Below, one piece after another: positions 1-10,721 of a DNA stretch of 64,000 nt. Numbering within the stretch: the first letter of the stretch is position 1; every line of letters begins with the position of its first letter. This DNA comes from Xiphydria camelus (Eukaryota; Arthropoda; Insecta; Hymenoptera; Xiphydriidae): the NCBI GenBank assembly GCA_963678675.1, contig OY783193.1, positions 23,429,309 to 23,493,308 on the forward strand, read 5' to 3'. The position numbers and the translations under genes were made by a program. The notes beneath the pieces were generated by a model. It had not been told where the DNA came from, did no database searches, and worked only from the letters and a program-made list of their open reading frames with translations.

Positions 1-340
1 ACAGTTCGACTTCTGTGTGTATGGGCAGCTATTCCACCGCTCCCGGCCGTGCGTACGTTAAGGCTAAATGTACCGTCTTTGGTTCAAAATTTTGCCACCA
101 CGTGGCAGCACCAAAATGAGCGAATTTTACTTGACAATTTTCTCCCAAACGAACGGTTCATTTTTTAATCTGTAAACGGATTCTTGACTGTTTTCAATGT
201 AGAATTTAATGAAATTGGTTATTAAAATTTTAAGTTGAAAAATTTTACAAAAAAATGCTTAAAAAACGCCAAAACTGTACTTTTGTAAAAAAAATAGGGT
301 TATAGAGACAAACAAGAAGTCTAACTGATAATTGCTGTGG
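1..340. other. AT-rich sequence, nothing recognised
   Basis: No terminal repeats, coding bias or RNA structure could be recognised. The first 60 bases are more GC-rich than the rest. Confidence 0.4.
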
Positions 341-480
341 ATTCGAATTTTTATTCTACCCAAAAACGTGATCGTAATCAGTAGTTTCTGTATTCAACCG
401 AGCACTGGCGTGGCGAGCGAAGATAGCGTGGCGGGGCGGGGCGAGCTTGCTTTCCACGCTCTTGCTGTCAGCCTTCCTGA

Positions 481-601
481 ACGTGTCTCGCAAGAGTGTA
501 TGCAGTAGGTGCCGGCTTGAGAAAGAGCGCGAAGCATGAGAGAGCGTGGCTACAGAGTGGGGCAGGTTCAGGAGAAATAAAACGGTGTAGTCTCGCTTTA
601 C
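481..601 (+). repeat. Direct repeat, copy 1 (partner 2425-2527)
   Basis: This stretch runs from ACGTGTCTCG to TAGTCTCGCTTTAC. It matches 2425-2527 with small indels, and both copies contain GCGAAGCATGAGA and GGCAGGTTCAGGAGAAAT. It is more GC-rich than its surroundings. Translations across it look accidental, so it is called a dispersed repeat of unknown class. Confidence 0.6.
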
Positions 602-679
602 TAATAGTCCAGTCAAATTTCCGTTCAAATCGAAAATTGAGACATAATGGTGAAAACTTGGCAAAAGTTATGTTTTGAT

Positions 680-1200
680 GTTATTAATAAAGGGAACATA
701 TTAAAAGAAGTATCACCCCCCGGCGAGAAGGGTGTACAAAATGTATTTATTGTTGAAAAATCGGTTCTTCGCTAATATTTTGAAAAATACGTGATCCATT
801 GAAAAACAGTTACAACAAAAGTTGTATATAATAAAATTATATACAAAAAAGGTTATACACTTTTTAGCCTATCTTCAACCCCTAAGAAGCTAGGACCTCC
901 AGATGAGTTTGAATGTTCAAATATTCACAACAAATCCAAAAATGAAGATTTTTACAATCTTTTTTTTGTAACCCGTTTAGAAAGATCTCATCAGTTTTCC
1001 TAGCGAAACCAAATTTTGTTTTTCATTGTTGTTTACACATGATTGATTTTAAAGTTTTCAATGCTTGAATTTACATAGAAATGTGCAATGAAGAATTTTT
1101 TAAATTATACCATCATTTATTTTGGATTGTTTCTGAAAAAAGAAGATAGATAGTAATTCAATGTATCTTGCCTGGTTTGCAAGATATGCTAAATTGAATA
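680..1200. other. AT-rich intergenic stretch, nothing recognised
   Basis: Long A and T runs are present. No inverted termini, tandem period or protein similarity was found. Confidence 0.4.
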
Positions 1201-1202
1201 TG

Positions 1203-1447
1203 AAGGGTACAGGAGTAAAATAGGGAATGCCAAAAAAAAAAAAAATTACAGGACAGCAAATTTGCGCGCGGACATTCCCTCTATTTGCGTGTTATGCTAA
1301 CATTGTAAACGTCTGTATCTCTTGACTGTACCTTTATTGCCTGTAATCTTTTGCCAACTGAAAGAATGCGAAATTTTCAACTAGATGGTGTAGAAATGAC
1401 GAATTGGCTAACTTGTGACATTTTCCCCCTTTTACCCCTGTACCCTT
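1203..1447. mobile_element. MITE with AAGGGTACAGG termini
   Basis: The left end AAGGGTACAGGAGTAAAATA is mirrored at the right end by TTTTACCCCTGTACCCTT, giving imperfect inverted repeats of about 25 bp around 245 bp. A solitary right-end-like sequence lies at 3270-3294. GGGTA plus AAAATAGGG is reminiscent of pogo-type termini, but no target duplication is obvious, so the superfamily is open. Confidence 0.55.
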
Positions 1448-1576
1448 CCTATAGTGTCACACCGTTTTCACTCTCGTCGCTCGCGAGTGTCAGTGAGATA
1501 GGGGGGCCTTTTTCGAGTCACTCGCATTAGCTTCTTTCCAGCGCCTGCTAGGAAAACGGTTGTAATTGTCAAAAAA

Positions 1577-2102
1577 TTATTCAGTAAAATTTTCATGTCA
1601 ATAAATCAAAACAACAATTTAATATATTCATATGATTTCAAATATGTACTACTGGATTCAAAGAAATATGATTTTCATAATTCCCATCGTTGTCGTCGAT
1701 ATCTTCATTATCTTCGTCACCGCTGCTCCAGTCCGTGGCTTGATCGTTGTCAATATCGCCTTCTCCGCCAGTTTCTGTATTAATGTAATATAATTATGAA
1801 TAGTCACAAATTTATGTAAGTATACTAATTTGACATAATAATTACATAGGTGATAGAGTTTGTAGAGAATCACTGACATAATTTAGTAGCTGATCCCCTT
1901 CAAACCATTTAAAATGGTATTGGCCATATTGATAACGATCAAGCCACGGACTGGAGTACCAGTGACGAAGATAATGAAGAAAATCATTACATATTTCTTT
2001 GAATCCAGTAATACATATTTGAAATCATATCAAAACAATATTGATTAATTTATTCAATTTTTGTTTCATTGATTTCTTGATATGAAAATTGTACTGAATA
2101 AT
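1577..2102. repeat. Palindromic element with an acidic coding remnant in both arms
   Basis: The left arm (1577-1765) and right arm (1926-2102) are inverted copies with indels. Both include TATGATTTCAAATATGTA and CAGTCCGTGGCTTGATCGTT. Read toward the outside, the arms encode an acidic Asp/Glu-rich stretch (residues such as ATDWSS followed by DEDNE), which resembles the acidic C-terminal tail of a transposase. It is probably a fold-back, non-autonomous DNA transposon; the family is not identified. Confidence 0.55.
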
Positions 2103-2424
2103 TTGTTGAAAATTTATTTTTTAGTCATACCTATTTAATTGTATATAATGGAATTTTCCGATAAATCCAAAAAACACTGTTCAACATATCATAACTGAGT
2201 AAATGAAAGATGCGCAGCAAAAGATCGCAATAGACCGAATCGCTCATCCATGAGCTTTCGCTCATTATTCACTTGCACCCGCTTGCATATACTTATGCCG
2301 GGGATCTTTATTAGCTCTATTGGGGCATACACAGAGAAACTTACAGCCTTTATAAAATAATGAAAGTCTGGCCGTCGCGGGCTCTTGGCCTAAGTATTTC
2401 ACACTCTCGCGGTCGGCCCGCCTC

Positions 2425-2527
2425 GACGTGTCTCGTGCCGGCATTGGAAAGACCGCGAAGCATGAGACAGAGCGTCTATAGAGTGAGGCAGGTTCAGGAG
2501 AAATGAAACGGTGTAGTCTCGCTTTAC
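2425..2527 (+). repeat. Direct repeat, copy 2 (partner 481-601)
   Basis: Matches 481-601 in the same orientation, including GCGAAGCATGAGA and GGTTCAGGAGAAAT. See the partner. Confidence 0.6.
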
Positions 2528-2962
2528 CACTATGGTGTGTGTACACTGTAGAATTTTTCGCTAGATTTACTCTCGCTAAGCTGTCGACACTTATCTCACA
2601 AGTGGACACAGCGTTGAGAACAGCCTAGCGAGAGTTAGTCTAGTATCTGGCTAGAGAAAAAGAAATCTAGCTAGATTGTGTGTGTGTAGTGGACACACGG
2701 GAAGAACTTGCTGCCAGAGAGGTTTTAGTCTATTTGACCGATTCAATAGAGCAACCTAGTCTAGCGACAGCGACAGGCGCCGGATTCCTCGAGTCGCAAG
2801 CGAAGAGCCCCTCGACCGCGCGCGCGCGTGTTCAAATTTCAGGAGCCTCTCGCAGGAGGGCACGGAAACACTGTGCGGCGGTGTTTGTTTATGCGTCGAA
2901 GAAACTATTGGGGGTTGGGGGGGGGGGGGTCCACCTAACACGCAGTCTGATGTCCCTATAGT

Positions 2963-3220
2963 GTATACTCCCGCCTCGCTCCCGAGGATCTACGGGGGGG
3001 AGCGCCGTCAAGCGGCGCGGGGAGGTCGGTGAGCGTAACGTAGCGAAAATTACTGATTAGGATAGAGATACTGACTGTTGCAGAATTTCCGACACGGTTT
3101 TGATTTCACATTGAACGGGTATATGTCTGTATAAGTGACTATTTTTGAAAAAGTGACCTTTTCAGTTTTTTTCTTTTAGAAGAATGTTTATAATAAACTG
3201 TAATTTCTTATAAACCAATT
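2963..3220 (+). repeat. Direct repeat, copy 1 (partner 4609-4890)
   Basis: Begins TATACTCCCGCCTCGCTCCC and ends near TTATAAACCAATT. It contains CCGACACGGTTTTGATTTCA. The 4609-4890 copy matches closely but has a longer GC-rich segment (AGCGAGCGTAGCGAGC). The two copies bracket the minisatellite block between them. Confidence 0.75.
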
Positions 3221-3467
3221 AAAGATAGAAGAATACGGTGTGTGCGGATGAAGAGCACGTAGCAACGGCTTCCCTCTTTTACCCCTGTACCCTTAATATA
3301 TTGTCGCACCGGTCTCACTCTCGTCGCCCTGACGTTTGTGTGTGCGTGCTGCTGCAGTTGTCTGCGAGTGTCAGTGAGACAGAGGGTTGCTGTCGACGTT
3401 TCGAAGTAACTGTTCCGCGCGCGCGCGCGTTGCAAGGGTTTCGCAGTAAAGGTCAAAGCACATCTAG

Positions 3468-3571
3468 GCGAAGCGAAGCGACGCGAAGCGAAGCGACGCG
3501 CCGTGAAGCGCGGCTGTGCAACGCACACTTGGGCGAAGCGAAGCGAAGCGCGGCGAAGCGAAGCGCGGCGA
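3468..3571 (+). repeat. GCGAAGCG minisatellite
   Basis: A run of GCGAAGCG units with GACGCG, GCCGTGAAGCG and GCGGC variants. An inverted cluster of the same motif (CGCTTCGC) lies at 4073-4130 and 4180-4208. Open frames crossing it are low-complexity Arg/Ala/Ser repeats and are not treated as genes. Confidence 0.75.
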
Positions 3572-4072
3572 ATTCTATCCCCTTCTCTACCAGGTATAAA
3601 CAGCTATACCTGAAAATATTCATATATGGATACCCGGGTAGAGAAGGGAGGGAAGGGAAGCGCCGTGAAATGTCAGTCATTTTCGCCTTTTTCGCCTTTT
3701 TCATTCATTTTCGCCTTTTTCAAACTGATGAACGCAACGTGAAATGAGCCGTGTACATGTTTTGTTTTGAGAAATGGGCATTCGTGAGGAAAAATAGTAT
3801 ATGTCCTTCGGCGGAAATCCTCGGATTTTTAAGACTGTGTTTATATAGATCGTAGCCTCCTCCCCAAACCATGCCTCGTGTTACGACCTAATTAAACACA
3901 GTCTGAAAAAATCTCGAATTTCCGCCTTATGATATAAGATACTATTTCGTGTGAGAAAATTCATTTCGTTGACGAGATCTATCTTGGAAAGGATTTTCGA
4001 ATCGTTAACGGAAGTGATCGACGAAACTTTACACCCGTTAACGAATTACATTCCGTCCACGATAAACATTTC

Positions 4073-4208
4073 TCGCGGCGCTACGCTTCGCGGCGCTTCG
4101 GTTCGCCGCGCTTCGCGGCGCTTCGCTTCGCTCAAGTGTGCGTTACCTCGTAAGAATCAATGGAAATATAAAAGGTAGCTTCTCGCTTCGCGGCGCGTCG
4201 CTTCGCCG
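4073..4208 (-). repeat. GCGAAGCG minisatellite, inverted cluster
   Basis: CGCTTCGC-type units at 4073-4130 and 4180-4208 are the reverse complement of the array at 3468-3571, about 500 bp away, so the two could pair. Confidence 0.65.
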
Positions 4209-4454
4209 GACCTTGCAGGGGTTTCGTAGCATCCCGACCATAAATACCTCGCCAACCTACGAGCCCAGGCAGTATGCATTATCTTATTTGCATTAGCTTT
4301 TTTCCAGCGCCTCCTCGGTAAACGGTTCTACTTTTGGTTGATCAACAAAATTGATTAAATTTCATTGAACAGTGCTTTGAGTGAGCAAATATGTATAAGT
4401 AAAAGGTACATAAGTATACGAAGGAACGTTTAATTAATATTATTCATTTGCAAA

Positions 4455-4553
4455 CACCGTGCCACGTTAGCTAACATGGAAATAATCCCCTCCTATTAAG
4501 AAACAATGGATTAATTCCATGTTAGCTAACGCGAAATTAAATGTGCACGGTAT
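4455..4553. repeat. Short inverted repeat (hairpin)
   Basis: GTTAGCTAACATGGAA at 4466-4482 is mirrored by TTCCATGTTAGCTAAC at about 4515-4530. The flanking CACCGTG/GTGCACGG extends the symmetry. Possibly a very short MITE. Confidence 0.5.
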
Positions 4554-4608
4554 TAGAAAATAAAAAGTTAATAAATAATCAATGTCTCTTCTACGCCTTC
4601 GTATTAAT

Positions 4609-4890
4609 ATACTCCCGCCTCGCTCCCGAGGATCTACGGGGTGGAGCGTCGCGAAGCGGCATGGGGCATGAGCGAGCGTAGCGAGCAGAGGGCGGAGCCC
4701 CCTACTCTGTTAAAAATTACTAATTACGATGGAGATACTGCTTGCTGCAGAATTCCCGACACGGTTTTGATTTCACATTGAACGGGTGTATGTCTCTATA
4801 AGTGGCTTTTTTTTGAAAAAGTGAACTTTTCAGTTTTTTTCTTTTAGAAGTATGTTTATAATAAACTGTAATTTTTTTTATAAACCAATT
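4609..4890 (+). repeat. Direct repeat, copy 2 (partner 2963-3220)
   Basis: Same order of motifs as 2963-3220, from ATACTCCCGCCTCGCTCCCG to TATAAACCAATT, with a GC-rich extension at about 4660-4705. Confidence 0.75.
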
Positions 4891-5045
4891 TCATTAAATT
4901 CGATACATGAACAATTAATAAATCCGTTTTCAGAATGAACATATGTGCAGCCGTTTCCGAATAAATTACCAAGTAAATGTTGCCCTAACAGTGCAGCCAT
5001 CTATTGAACAAATTTCATACTATTTGTCGGGGACATTTAGCCTTA

Positions 5046-5370
5046 GGCTTAACTCACACGGTGCGACTTCACTGCGACAGCAGTGCGACAGAACTGACGC
5101 ACGCTGTCGCAGGAATCGACGACTTTCCTGCGACAGTTTTGTCCCACTGCGTGAGCAGATGCGCGGCAAACTAACACAACGACACCGCCACTGTAGATGT
5201 CATACAGACAAGCGCGAGGTGCGTGTCGCAGGGAAGTCGCACCGTGTGAGTGCTTCGCTGCGTCTCCATGCTGAATTGCCGCGTGCGACGTACTCTCGAC
5301 CGAGTGCGACCGAGTGCGTCAGTTTTGTCGCACTGCTGTCGCAGTGAAGTCGCACCGTGTGAGTTAAGCC
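5046..5370. mobile_element. PIF/Harbinger-type MITE (TTA target duplication)
   Basis: Termini GGCTTAACTCACACGGTGCG and its complement at 5351-5370 are nearly perfect for more than 50 bp. TTA flanks the element on both sides (5043-5045 and 5371-5373). A 3-bp TWA duplication with GGC-type termini is the established hallmark of PIF/Harbinger. At 325 bp it has no transposase; open frames across it are by-products of the inverted repeats. Confidence 0.85.
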
Positions 5371-5389
5371 TTAAAGCCATGTGTTGACT

Positions 5390-5543
5390 TTGCGAGGCTG
5401 GCTCGCGAAGCCGCCGCGCAAAGCGTGCCACGTGTTGGATCACCTTGCCTAGTGAAGCTGCCGCCGTTCGTTTGTCTACATATTTCGAGGCAAAAATGTC
5501 TTAAGGCTGCCTTGCGCGGCGGTCTCGCGAGCCAGCCTCGCAA
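5390..5543. mobile_element. GC-rich palindromic MITE
   Basis: TTGCGAGGCTGGCTCGCGA at 5390 is mirrored by TCGCGAGCCAGCCTCGCAA ending at 5543, with arms of about 32 bp and a loop of about 90 bp. It lies just downstream of the PIF/Harbinger-type MITE. No clear target duplication. Confidence 0.7.
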
Positions 5544-5548
5544 AATAT

Positions 5549-5652
5549 ATGTTCCGTCGCAAAGGAGACTTCTACGTCATTTCTTACCGCTCACTATTAT
5601 CGCAACTTAAGTAAAACGCACTAATCTAGATCTAATCTGTACATCGGTCGCA
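5549..5652 (+). repeat. Dispersed repeat (partner 54272-54372)
   Basis: The stretch from GTTCCGTCGCAAAGGAGACT to the CGGTCGC region recurs at 54272-54372, inside the part of the later segmental copy that its 17-18 kb partner lacks. Unknown class. Confidence 0.6.
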
Positions 5653-6073
5653 ACAGCGAGGCCTGTTGGCGAGTAAGAGGACTGTTTAGGCTCACCATAA
5701 ATCTAGCGTTTAGGACCCTTTTTAGGCGTATCTTTGGGAGAAGCCAGACTAGAGGGTGCAGAGTTACTTGTGAGTTGTTTGTATTTCGTTTGTCGCATTT
5801 TTAGTTTTCCGGATTTTACCGCGTCGAGTGGCCGGCCATACGGAGCTCATGTAGTCTGCGATCGGAGTCGCGACTTTTCTCGAGTAACCACCGTGCATGT
5901 ACATTCTTTCGCGCGCGTGTGTGTGTGTGCTAATTTATAATTATTATTACAAAAAAGGCCACAGAACGGTCGAAATAGTACAGTGACAGGCAACGTGTTA
6001 AATAAACTTTCTATTTCATAAACGTCAATGAACACTGAACATTCTTTCGCGTGTGTGTTATATTAAAATTATT

Positions 6074-6223
6074 ATGGCAAAAACAGGAAAACAACGGGCA
6101 AAAGAGTTTCATGAGAGGCAACGTGTAAAGAAAGCGATGGCGAAGGTACTACCTAAAACTAGTACAGAACGAAATCGAGGATGGAGGGAAAGAATTAAAT
6201 TCACACAATCAAACATTGATTGA
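6074..6223 (+). pseudogene. Fragment of a basic transposon-encoded N-terminus
   Basis: An ATG opens a 49-residue basic frame ending in TGA. It contains KTSTERNRGWRERIK, a Lys/Arg-rich pattern of the form KT-x-AER-x-R-x-(W/Y)-R-x-R-K. The related KSKAEYMRNYGQ occurs about 1 kb downstream. I know this pattern as a short basic motif in insect transposon-related proteins, but I cannot assign the family with certainty. No DDE domain follows: the next 400 bp are inverted repeats. It probably marks the N-terminal remnant of the element that supplied the flanking repeats. Confidence 0.4.
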
Positions 6224-6239
6224 TCTGAGCATAGTTGAG

Positions 6240-6640
6240 GGTGGAAACAGAACAATGTTGCGTGGAAGTGATGTGGGTGTATTCGGTTACAGACAATTAT
6301 TTAAAAAATGATCGTCTTCTTGTTCTAATAACTTTATTTAACCGAATATACCCACGTCACTTCCACGCAACATTGTTCTGCCAGATGTTAACACATCAAT
6401 AATTTAGATATGTCTTCCTTGCAATCGCATACTATTTCACATAGTTGGAAGGAAGAGATATCAAATTGATGTGTTAACATCTGGCAGAACAATGTTGCGT
6501 GGAAGTGATGTGGGTATATTCGGTTAAATAAAGTTATTAGAACAAAAAGACGATCATTTTTTTAATAATTGTCTATAACCGAATACACCCACATTACTTC
6601 CATGCAACATTGTTCTGCTAGATGTTTACACATCTATTGC
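6240..6640. repeat. Cluster of alternating inverted terminal-type repeats
   Basis: The motif CAATGTTGCGTGGAAGTGAT, followed by GTGGGTRTATTCGGTTA, occurs at about 6253 (+), 6340-6375 (-), 6490 (+) and 6580-6620 (-). GATGTGTTAACATC sits at the outer tips. The same arrangement recurs at 50,708-51,310. Head-to-head and tail-to-tail alternation suggests repeated insertion into, or inversion of, the ends of one element. Confidence 0.7.
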
Positions 6641-7686
6641 AAGTTAGAATGACTAACTCGTTTTTAGTTTTTTCCCACCTACCGTACCTCCACTAGCATT
6701 TTTCGCGAGATTCCTATATGAATTCCGCGTAAAGTACCTCGAGTTTGTGAGGGGACATTTTCGACGCAAGTTGGGAAGAATGGGAATGAAATTTTAATTT
6801 CGGAATACCGCGATGTTTGTATACGAAAATGTAGCGTGGAAGTAATGTGGGTATAATCGGTGAAAGGAAAATATGAAAACCAAAAATCGAAGTGTGTAAA
6901 AAGATTCTGCAGGGTGAAGCGTAGTTGTTGTGTATTCATATTTCATTTCTACACGACAATCATTTATGTAGTAATTTGTAGTTTGAACTGGTGAAATGAA
7001 ATAGTGATTAATAATGTACAGGAATTGAAAATAAGAGTAAGGCAGAATACATGAGAAACTATGGACAAAAAGAAATGTGAGGAGGAACATAAGAATGCAG
7101 CACGACATGAGGCGGTTGTAATTGCGAGGTTGTTGTAACCAAATGGACAGACTATTCTGTCAATCGTTTGGTGATTTCAACGTAAAGTGTAATTGTCCTG
7201 CATATACACCAGTTATTAATACTTTGAAGGATAAGTTGGAACTTGATAAGGGTTTATATACCGTATTTTTTAGCTATCATAAACCAATTATAGCCACTAA
7301 ATTATGGAAGTCACGAATTGGTATCTAGTTTTATTAGAAATCGTAGTGAAACCGTTGTTATACACTGAAAATGGTATAAAGATGTACGTTCTGGAGATAG
7401 AAGCGTCTAACATTGGAATGGTGATTTTGTGAAGAATGGAAAGCACTCACCGTTATTCTGAAATTCACGATTTCGAGGTTAGACGCTCCGATCTCTCGAA
7501 TTGATACCGACTCTAGGTAATTACCGACTCGACTTGTACCGGTGGTAAATACCGACCAAGCCCGGTCGAAGGTAAATGTCAAGATCCTACACCCAGCTCA
7601 TACGGACACACACTAATGTCGTTAACATTTCCCCCACCACTTCCATGAAATCACTCCCAAGCAAGCCTAAAGATGTTTACACATCA
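6640..7686 (+). repeat. 1.4-kb dispersed repeat, uninterrupted copy
   Basis: It matches 51,310-51,835, then 59,885-59,937, then about 60,755-61,240, in the same order and orientation. The second copy is therefore split by two insertions, and this copy shows both sites unoccupied: AT at 7154-7155 and TATA at 7203-7206. It ends AGATGTTTACACATCA, like the tips in the adjacent cluster. It carries the small coding remnant at 7030-7138. Confidence 0.8.
7030..7138 (+). pseudogene. Degraded basic-motif peptide in the 1.4-kb repeat
   Basis: In one frame KSKAEYMRNYGQKEM ends at TGA. In another an ATG at 7061 gives a 25-residue frame with CEEEHKNAARHEA. Together they look like one frame broken by a small indel. 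The first half resembles the basic motif at 6074-6223. The copy near 51,730 is similar. It is a remnant only; the family is not identified. Confidence 0.35.
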
Positions 7687-7689
7687 AAA

Positions 7690-7911
7690 AACAATAAAAC
7701 GTGTGGCCGCCACACGCGGAAGAAGTGAAACTTCGATACCAGTTTCTCTCAATTTGATTCCGGTGGTATTAGTTTCAATTGGCTCTACGAAGAAGCATAG
7801 TAAAAGACTTGTATAGAGCCAACTGAAACTAATACCACCGGAATCAAATTCAGAGAAACTGGTATCGAAGTTTCACTTCTTCCGCGTGTGGTGGTCACAC
7901 GTTTTGTTTTT
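7690..7911. mobile_element. Palindromic MITE (ACGTGTGGCCGCCACACG family), copy 1
   Basis: The arms are nearly perfect inverted repeats of about 100 bp that contain CGTGTGGCCGCCACACGCGG and GATTCCGGTGGTATTAGTTT. The loop is about 30 bp. A second copy lies at 11,536-11,760 with its loop in the opposite orientation. The termini end in runs of A and T, and no target duplication is clear. Confidence 0.85.
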
Positions 7912-8155
7912 TATTTCATTTTCCTAATCTAAAGGGTCTCAGGAATGAGCCTGTAAAAGCGTTTGTCAGATTTCTCTCTAGTTCGAGAGTTATGTCGTTA
8001 AACACGACGGCGCACGTGAGTAATGCTGTAACATTCTAGAACTTCAAACGCGTTTTCCCAACAGTTTCATTTTTCAAACTGGTGTGCACGATTACGAGAG
8101 AACAACTGAACGTATCGCGATAATATTTTTTTTTCAAATTTACAGGAAACACTTG

Positions 8156-8315
8156 GCAAGGTCCCGATCGTTCATTTTTGGAAAATTTTATTTTGCTGAT
8201 TTTTGACAGCTTCAAGTAGGACGAAAAACGTAGCAATAAAATTACTTTATTGGAAAAAGGTCCGCCATTTTGCGAAAAATAGAAATTTTGAAAAAGTGAA
8301 CGATTGGGACCTTGC
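8156..8315. mobile_element. Short MITE with GCAAGGTCCC termini
   Basis: GCAAGGTCCCGATCGTTCAT is mirrored by GTGAACGATTGGGACCTTGC across 160 bp. It has no coding content and no clear flanking duplication. Confidence 0.6.
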
Positions 8316-8719
8316 TGATGTAATAACAATTAAAAGTCTTATTGATTTTTTTATTTCAAATAACTAGGGTGGACTCAATCCTGCACACCGTTTGACCCTT
8401 CACTTTTAACAGGGGCGCCGTCGAAGCCATCTCCAGGTCTTCGAAGTCAACATTGACATGTAAAAAAATCATGTGTGAAATTCAATTGATGTACACAATA
8501 ACATAAAAAAAGTTTCGTATAGAAATCTTCTCTAATTTGTTTACAATAAATTCTTGAAAATTGGCTCCAAAATTGGCCTACAAGGTGTAAGTCCCCCTTA
8601 ACTGGGACTCGGATAACCGCGAGTCTACTGTATTGGCGGTACTGCACTAATCCCGTGGCATACTTTTCTATCTGGGAGATTCGTGGCAGATGAATAGGAG
8701 ATACGAGTACAACGGAATT

Positions 8720-8990
8720 GGATTACAATAATGAAGTAATTATTTTATTATTATTTTTTTCTCTTTACCGATATATTCCCTCTTCCGTACTATCACAAGT
8801 TCCAATTTATACACCGACCTGTCAAATGTGAAGGGTACATGTACCTCACTTCTATTTCATCTCTTCTTTGTCTCTGGTGTAACGACGGTCAATGAGGAAT
8901 CACTGATGCCGATTAGACAGATAAGTGCTGAATAAGGCTGTACAGCTGTACTACCGTAATAGTGTGCCTGCCCAGAGACAAAGCAGAGAT
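8720..8990 (+). repeat. Dispersed repeat family C, copy 1
   Basis: Contains CAAGTTCCAATTTATACACC and GTACCTCACTTCTATTTCAT. It recurs at about 9685-9790 (-), 45,815-46,050 (+), 47,215-47,400 (-), 47,480-47,690 (+), 56,490-56,715 (+), 57,030-57,240 (-) and 57,300-57,525 (+). Several copies sit beside Tc1-like transposase fragments, so it is probably the terminal part of a Tc1/mariner-type element. Confidence 0.65.
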
Positions 8991-9001
8991 GAAATAAATA
9001 G

Positions 9002-9684
9002 TGGGGCAGAATAACGGAGCGATTTTAAAAAGGCTGTAAAAAAGAAGAAAATCAATTTTTACAAATGAACTTATAATTTTGTTAAAGAACGTAAAAAAGC
9101 ATTAATGGTTTTATTTTTTATGGTTTACAATGTCTTCATCTTGATTAATTAAATCTAAAAACTCTTCAGAAAATCGTTGTCGGCTCACATAATCGGTTTC
9201 TAAGGGACTGTACGATTTGGATTTTGTATGGATGGAGATGTAAGTCCTTGTGTAAAATCCGTCTGATGGTTCGGTTTGAAATCCCATGTGCAGTGCTATA
9301 TGCCGGCGAGCTAAACGACGCGGGCTTCGTTCGATAGCAATTAATGCGCGCTCGATATTCTCAGGAGTGCGCACTGATTTTGGCCTTTCAGGGTTCTTTG
9401 TTGTCGTTGATGAAGTCTCCTCAAAGTTCCCAACTCACATTTTAATGGCACAGGTAGACGGCACCGGTCGATTGCGATTTATGTTGAAATGGTTGCACAC
9501 GTACGTAATAATTACACAATTTTGATAAAACGCCTTCACAGCATACGCGCGCTGCTGAGAGGCTCACCGCTCCATTGTAACTAAATGATAATATGCAGGA
9601 AACATGGCCGATAGCGTCCCTACCACCTCCTAACGATACGACGCGATTCCCGGGTTTTTTAAAATCGCTCGTTATTCTGCCCCA
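9002..9684. mobile_element. Decayed mariner-type element with TGGGGCAGAATAACG termini
   Basis: TGGGGCAGAATAACGGAGCG at the left is mirrored by CGCTCGTTATTCTGCCCCA at the right end. The 683-bp interior contains a broken N-terminal transposase fragment on the minus strand. It separates a plus-oriented from a minus-oriented copy of family C. The catalytic region is missing, so it is an internally deleted, non-autonomous derivative. Confidence 0.65.
9111..9440 (-). pseudogene. Mariner/IS630-type transposase N-terminal remnant
   Basis: On the minus strand an open frame carries RTPENIERALIAIERSPRRL, a pattern well known at the start of the DNA-binding domain of many insect mariner/IS630-like transposases. 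The same frame extends upstream through KNPERPKSV, the usual linker before it. After about 35 residues the frame no longer matches the expected second helix-turn-helix, which suggests a frameshift. No DDD/E catalytic triad follows before the element ends. Not functional. Confidence 0.55.
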
Positions 9685-9790
9685 CCCTGTAGAAGTGAGG
9701 TACATGTACACTTCACATTTGACAGGTCGGTGTATAAATTGGAACTTGTGTGTGAGATAGTACGAAAGAGGGAATATATCGATACAGAAA
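9685..9790 (-). repeat. Dispersed repeat family C, inverted copy
   Basis: GAAGTGAGGTACATGTACAC and GGTGTATAAATTGGAACTTG are the reverse complement of the 8.8-kb copy. See 8720-8990. Confidence 0.65.
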
Positions 9791-9829
9791 ATAATTATAA
9801 TAAAATTCTTTTAAGATTTGTATATAGTA

Positions 9830-10363
9830 CCCCTCCCCCCTTTCAAAACGTCGACGATGTATGATAGCACGAATTAATAAAATAGCTCCCTTTCCAAAGT
9901 AATCACATGTAACAACTTACGAATCACCAAAGATAGTGAAAAAATTATGATAAAAAAGTAATGAAATCATTACCGCCAAATTAATGAAAGCAAGTGTGTT
10001 GTCAAGGTATGTTGCGTTAATGAGAGAAATAGTACATAATTCCATACAATGGTTAACTGAGGATATATTCTCAGTTTCAGTGGAACTTGGTTTTTTTTTC
10101 CTCTATATTATTTTTAGTCTCTGTAGCAAAGTTTACCATTGTATGGAATTATGTACTATTTCTCTCATTAACGCAACATACCTTGACAACACACTTGCTT
10201 TCATTAATTTGGCGGTAATGATTTCATTACTTTTTTATCATAATTTATTCACTATCTTTGGCGATTCGTAAGTTGTTACATGATTACTTTGGAAAGGGAG
10301 CTATTTTATTAATTCGTGCTATCATACATCGTCGATGTTTTGAAGGGGGGGGGGGGGGGGGGG
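9830..10363. mobile_element. Long-armed palindromic element ending in C/G runs
   Basis: The arms of about 220 bp are near-perfect inverted repeats (for example GTCGACGATGTATGATAGCA). The left tip is a C-rich run (CCCCTCCCCCC) and the right tip is a run of 19 G. The loop is about 100 bp. Half of the same element, one arm plus the loop, is found at 61,276-61,462. There is no coding capacity, since open frames simply follow the palindrome. Confidence 0.8.
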
Positions 10364-10721
10364 ATTTCATTTCTTTTTTCGTTAATTTTCTTTCGTGCTC
10401 TTTTGTCAAATAAATATGAACCATTTTTTTAAATGATAGAATGTGGTCAGTTATTATTATTGCCGAGTTCGGTTGTGTATTGAACTGAAGCGTGATATGA
10501 AGCTTATTAATATTATACATTTATTGTATGGTTTGTTATCTACTTACTTTAGTGGATAGAAAAAAAATACGCAACTGTACGCATCTGAAGCTCAAGACCG
10601 ACTGCCTTTCCGGCGAAATTCCGTACACCGTGAGACAAAGGTTCGACGAGGTACCGACATATGTACCTCGGGGTACGGAACGCTGCGATAAAGCTGGCAA
10701 CCGTAAGGGCCTTTGCACACG

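Noticed and set aside
3238..3747. 169-codon open frame on the plus strand
   Set aside because: It crosses the GCGAAGCG minisatellite and direct repeats; the protein is low-complexity Arg/Ser/Ala and has no domain.
4943..5443. 134- and 90-codon frames on opposite strands
   Set aside because: They lie in or across the PIF/Harbinger-type MITE and share the same inverted sequence.
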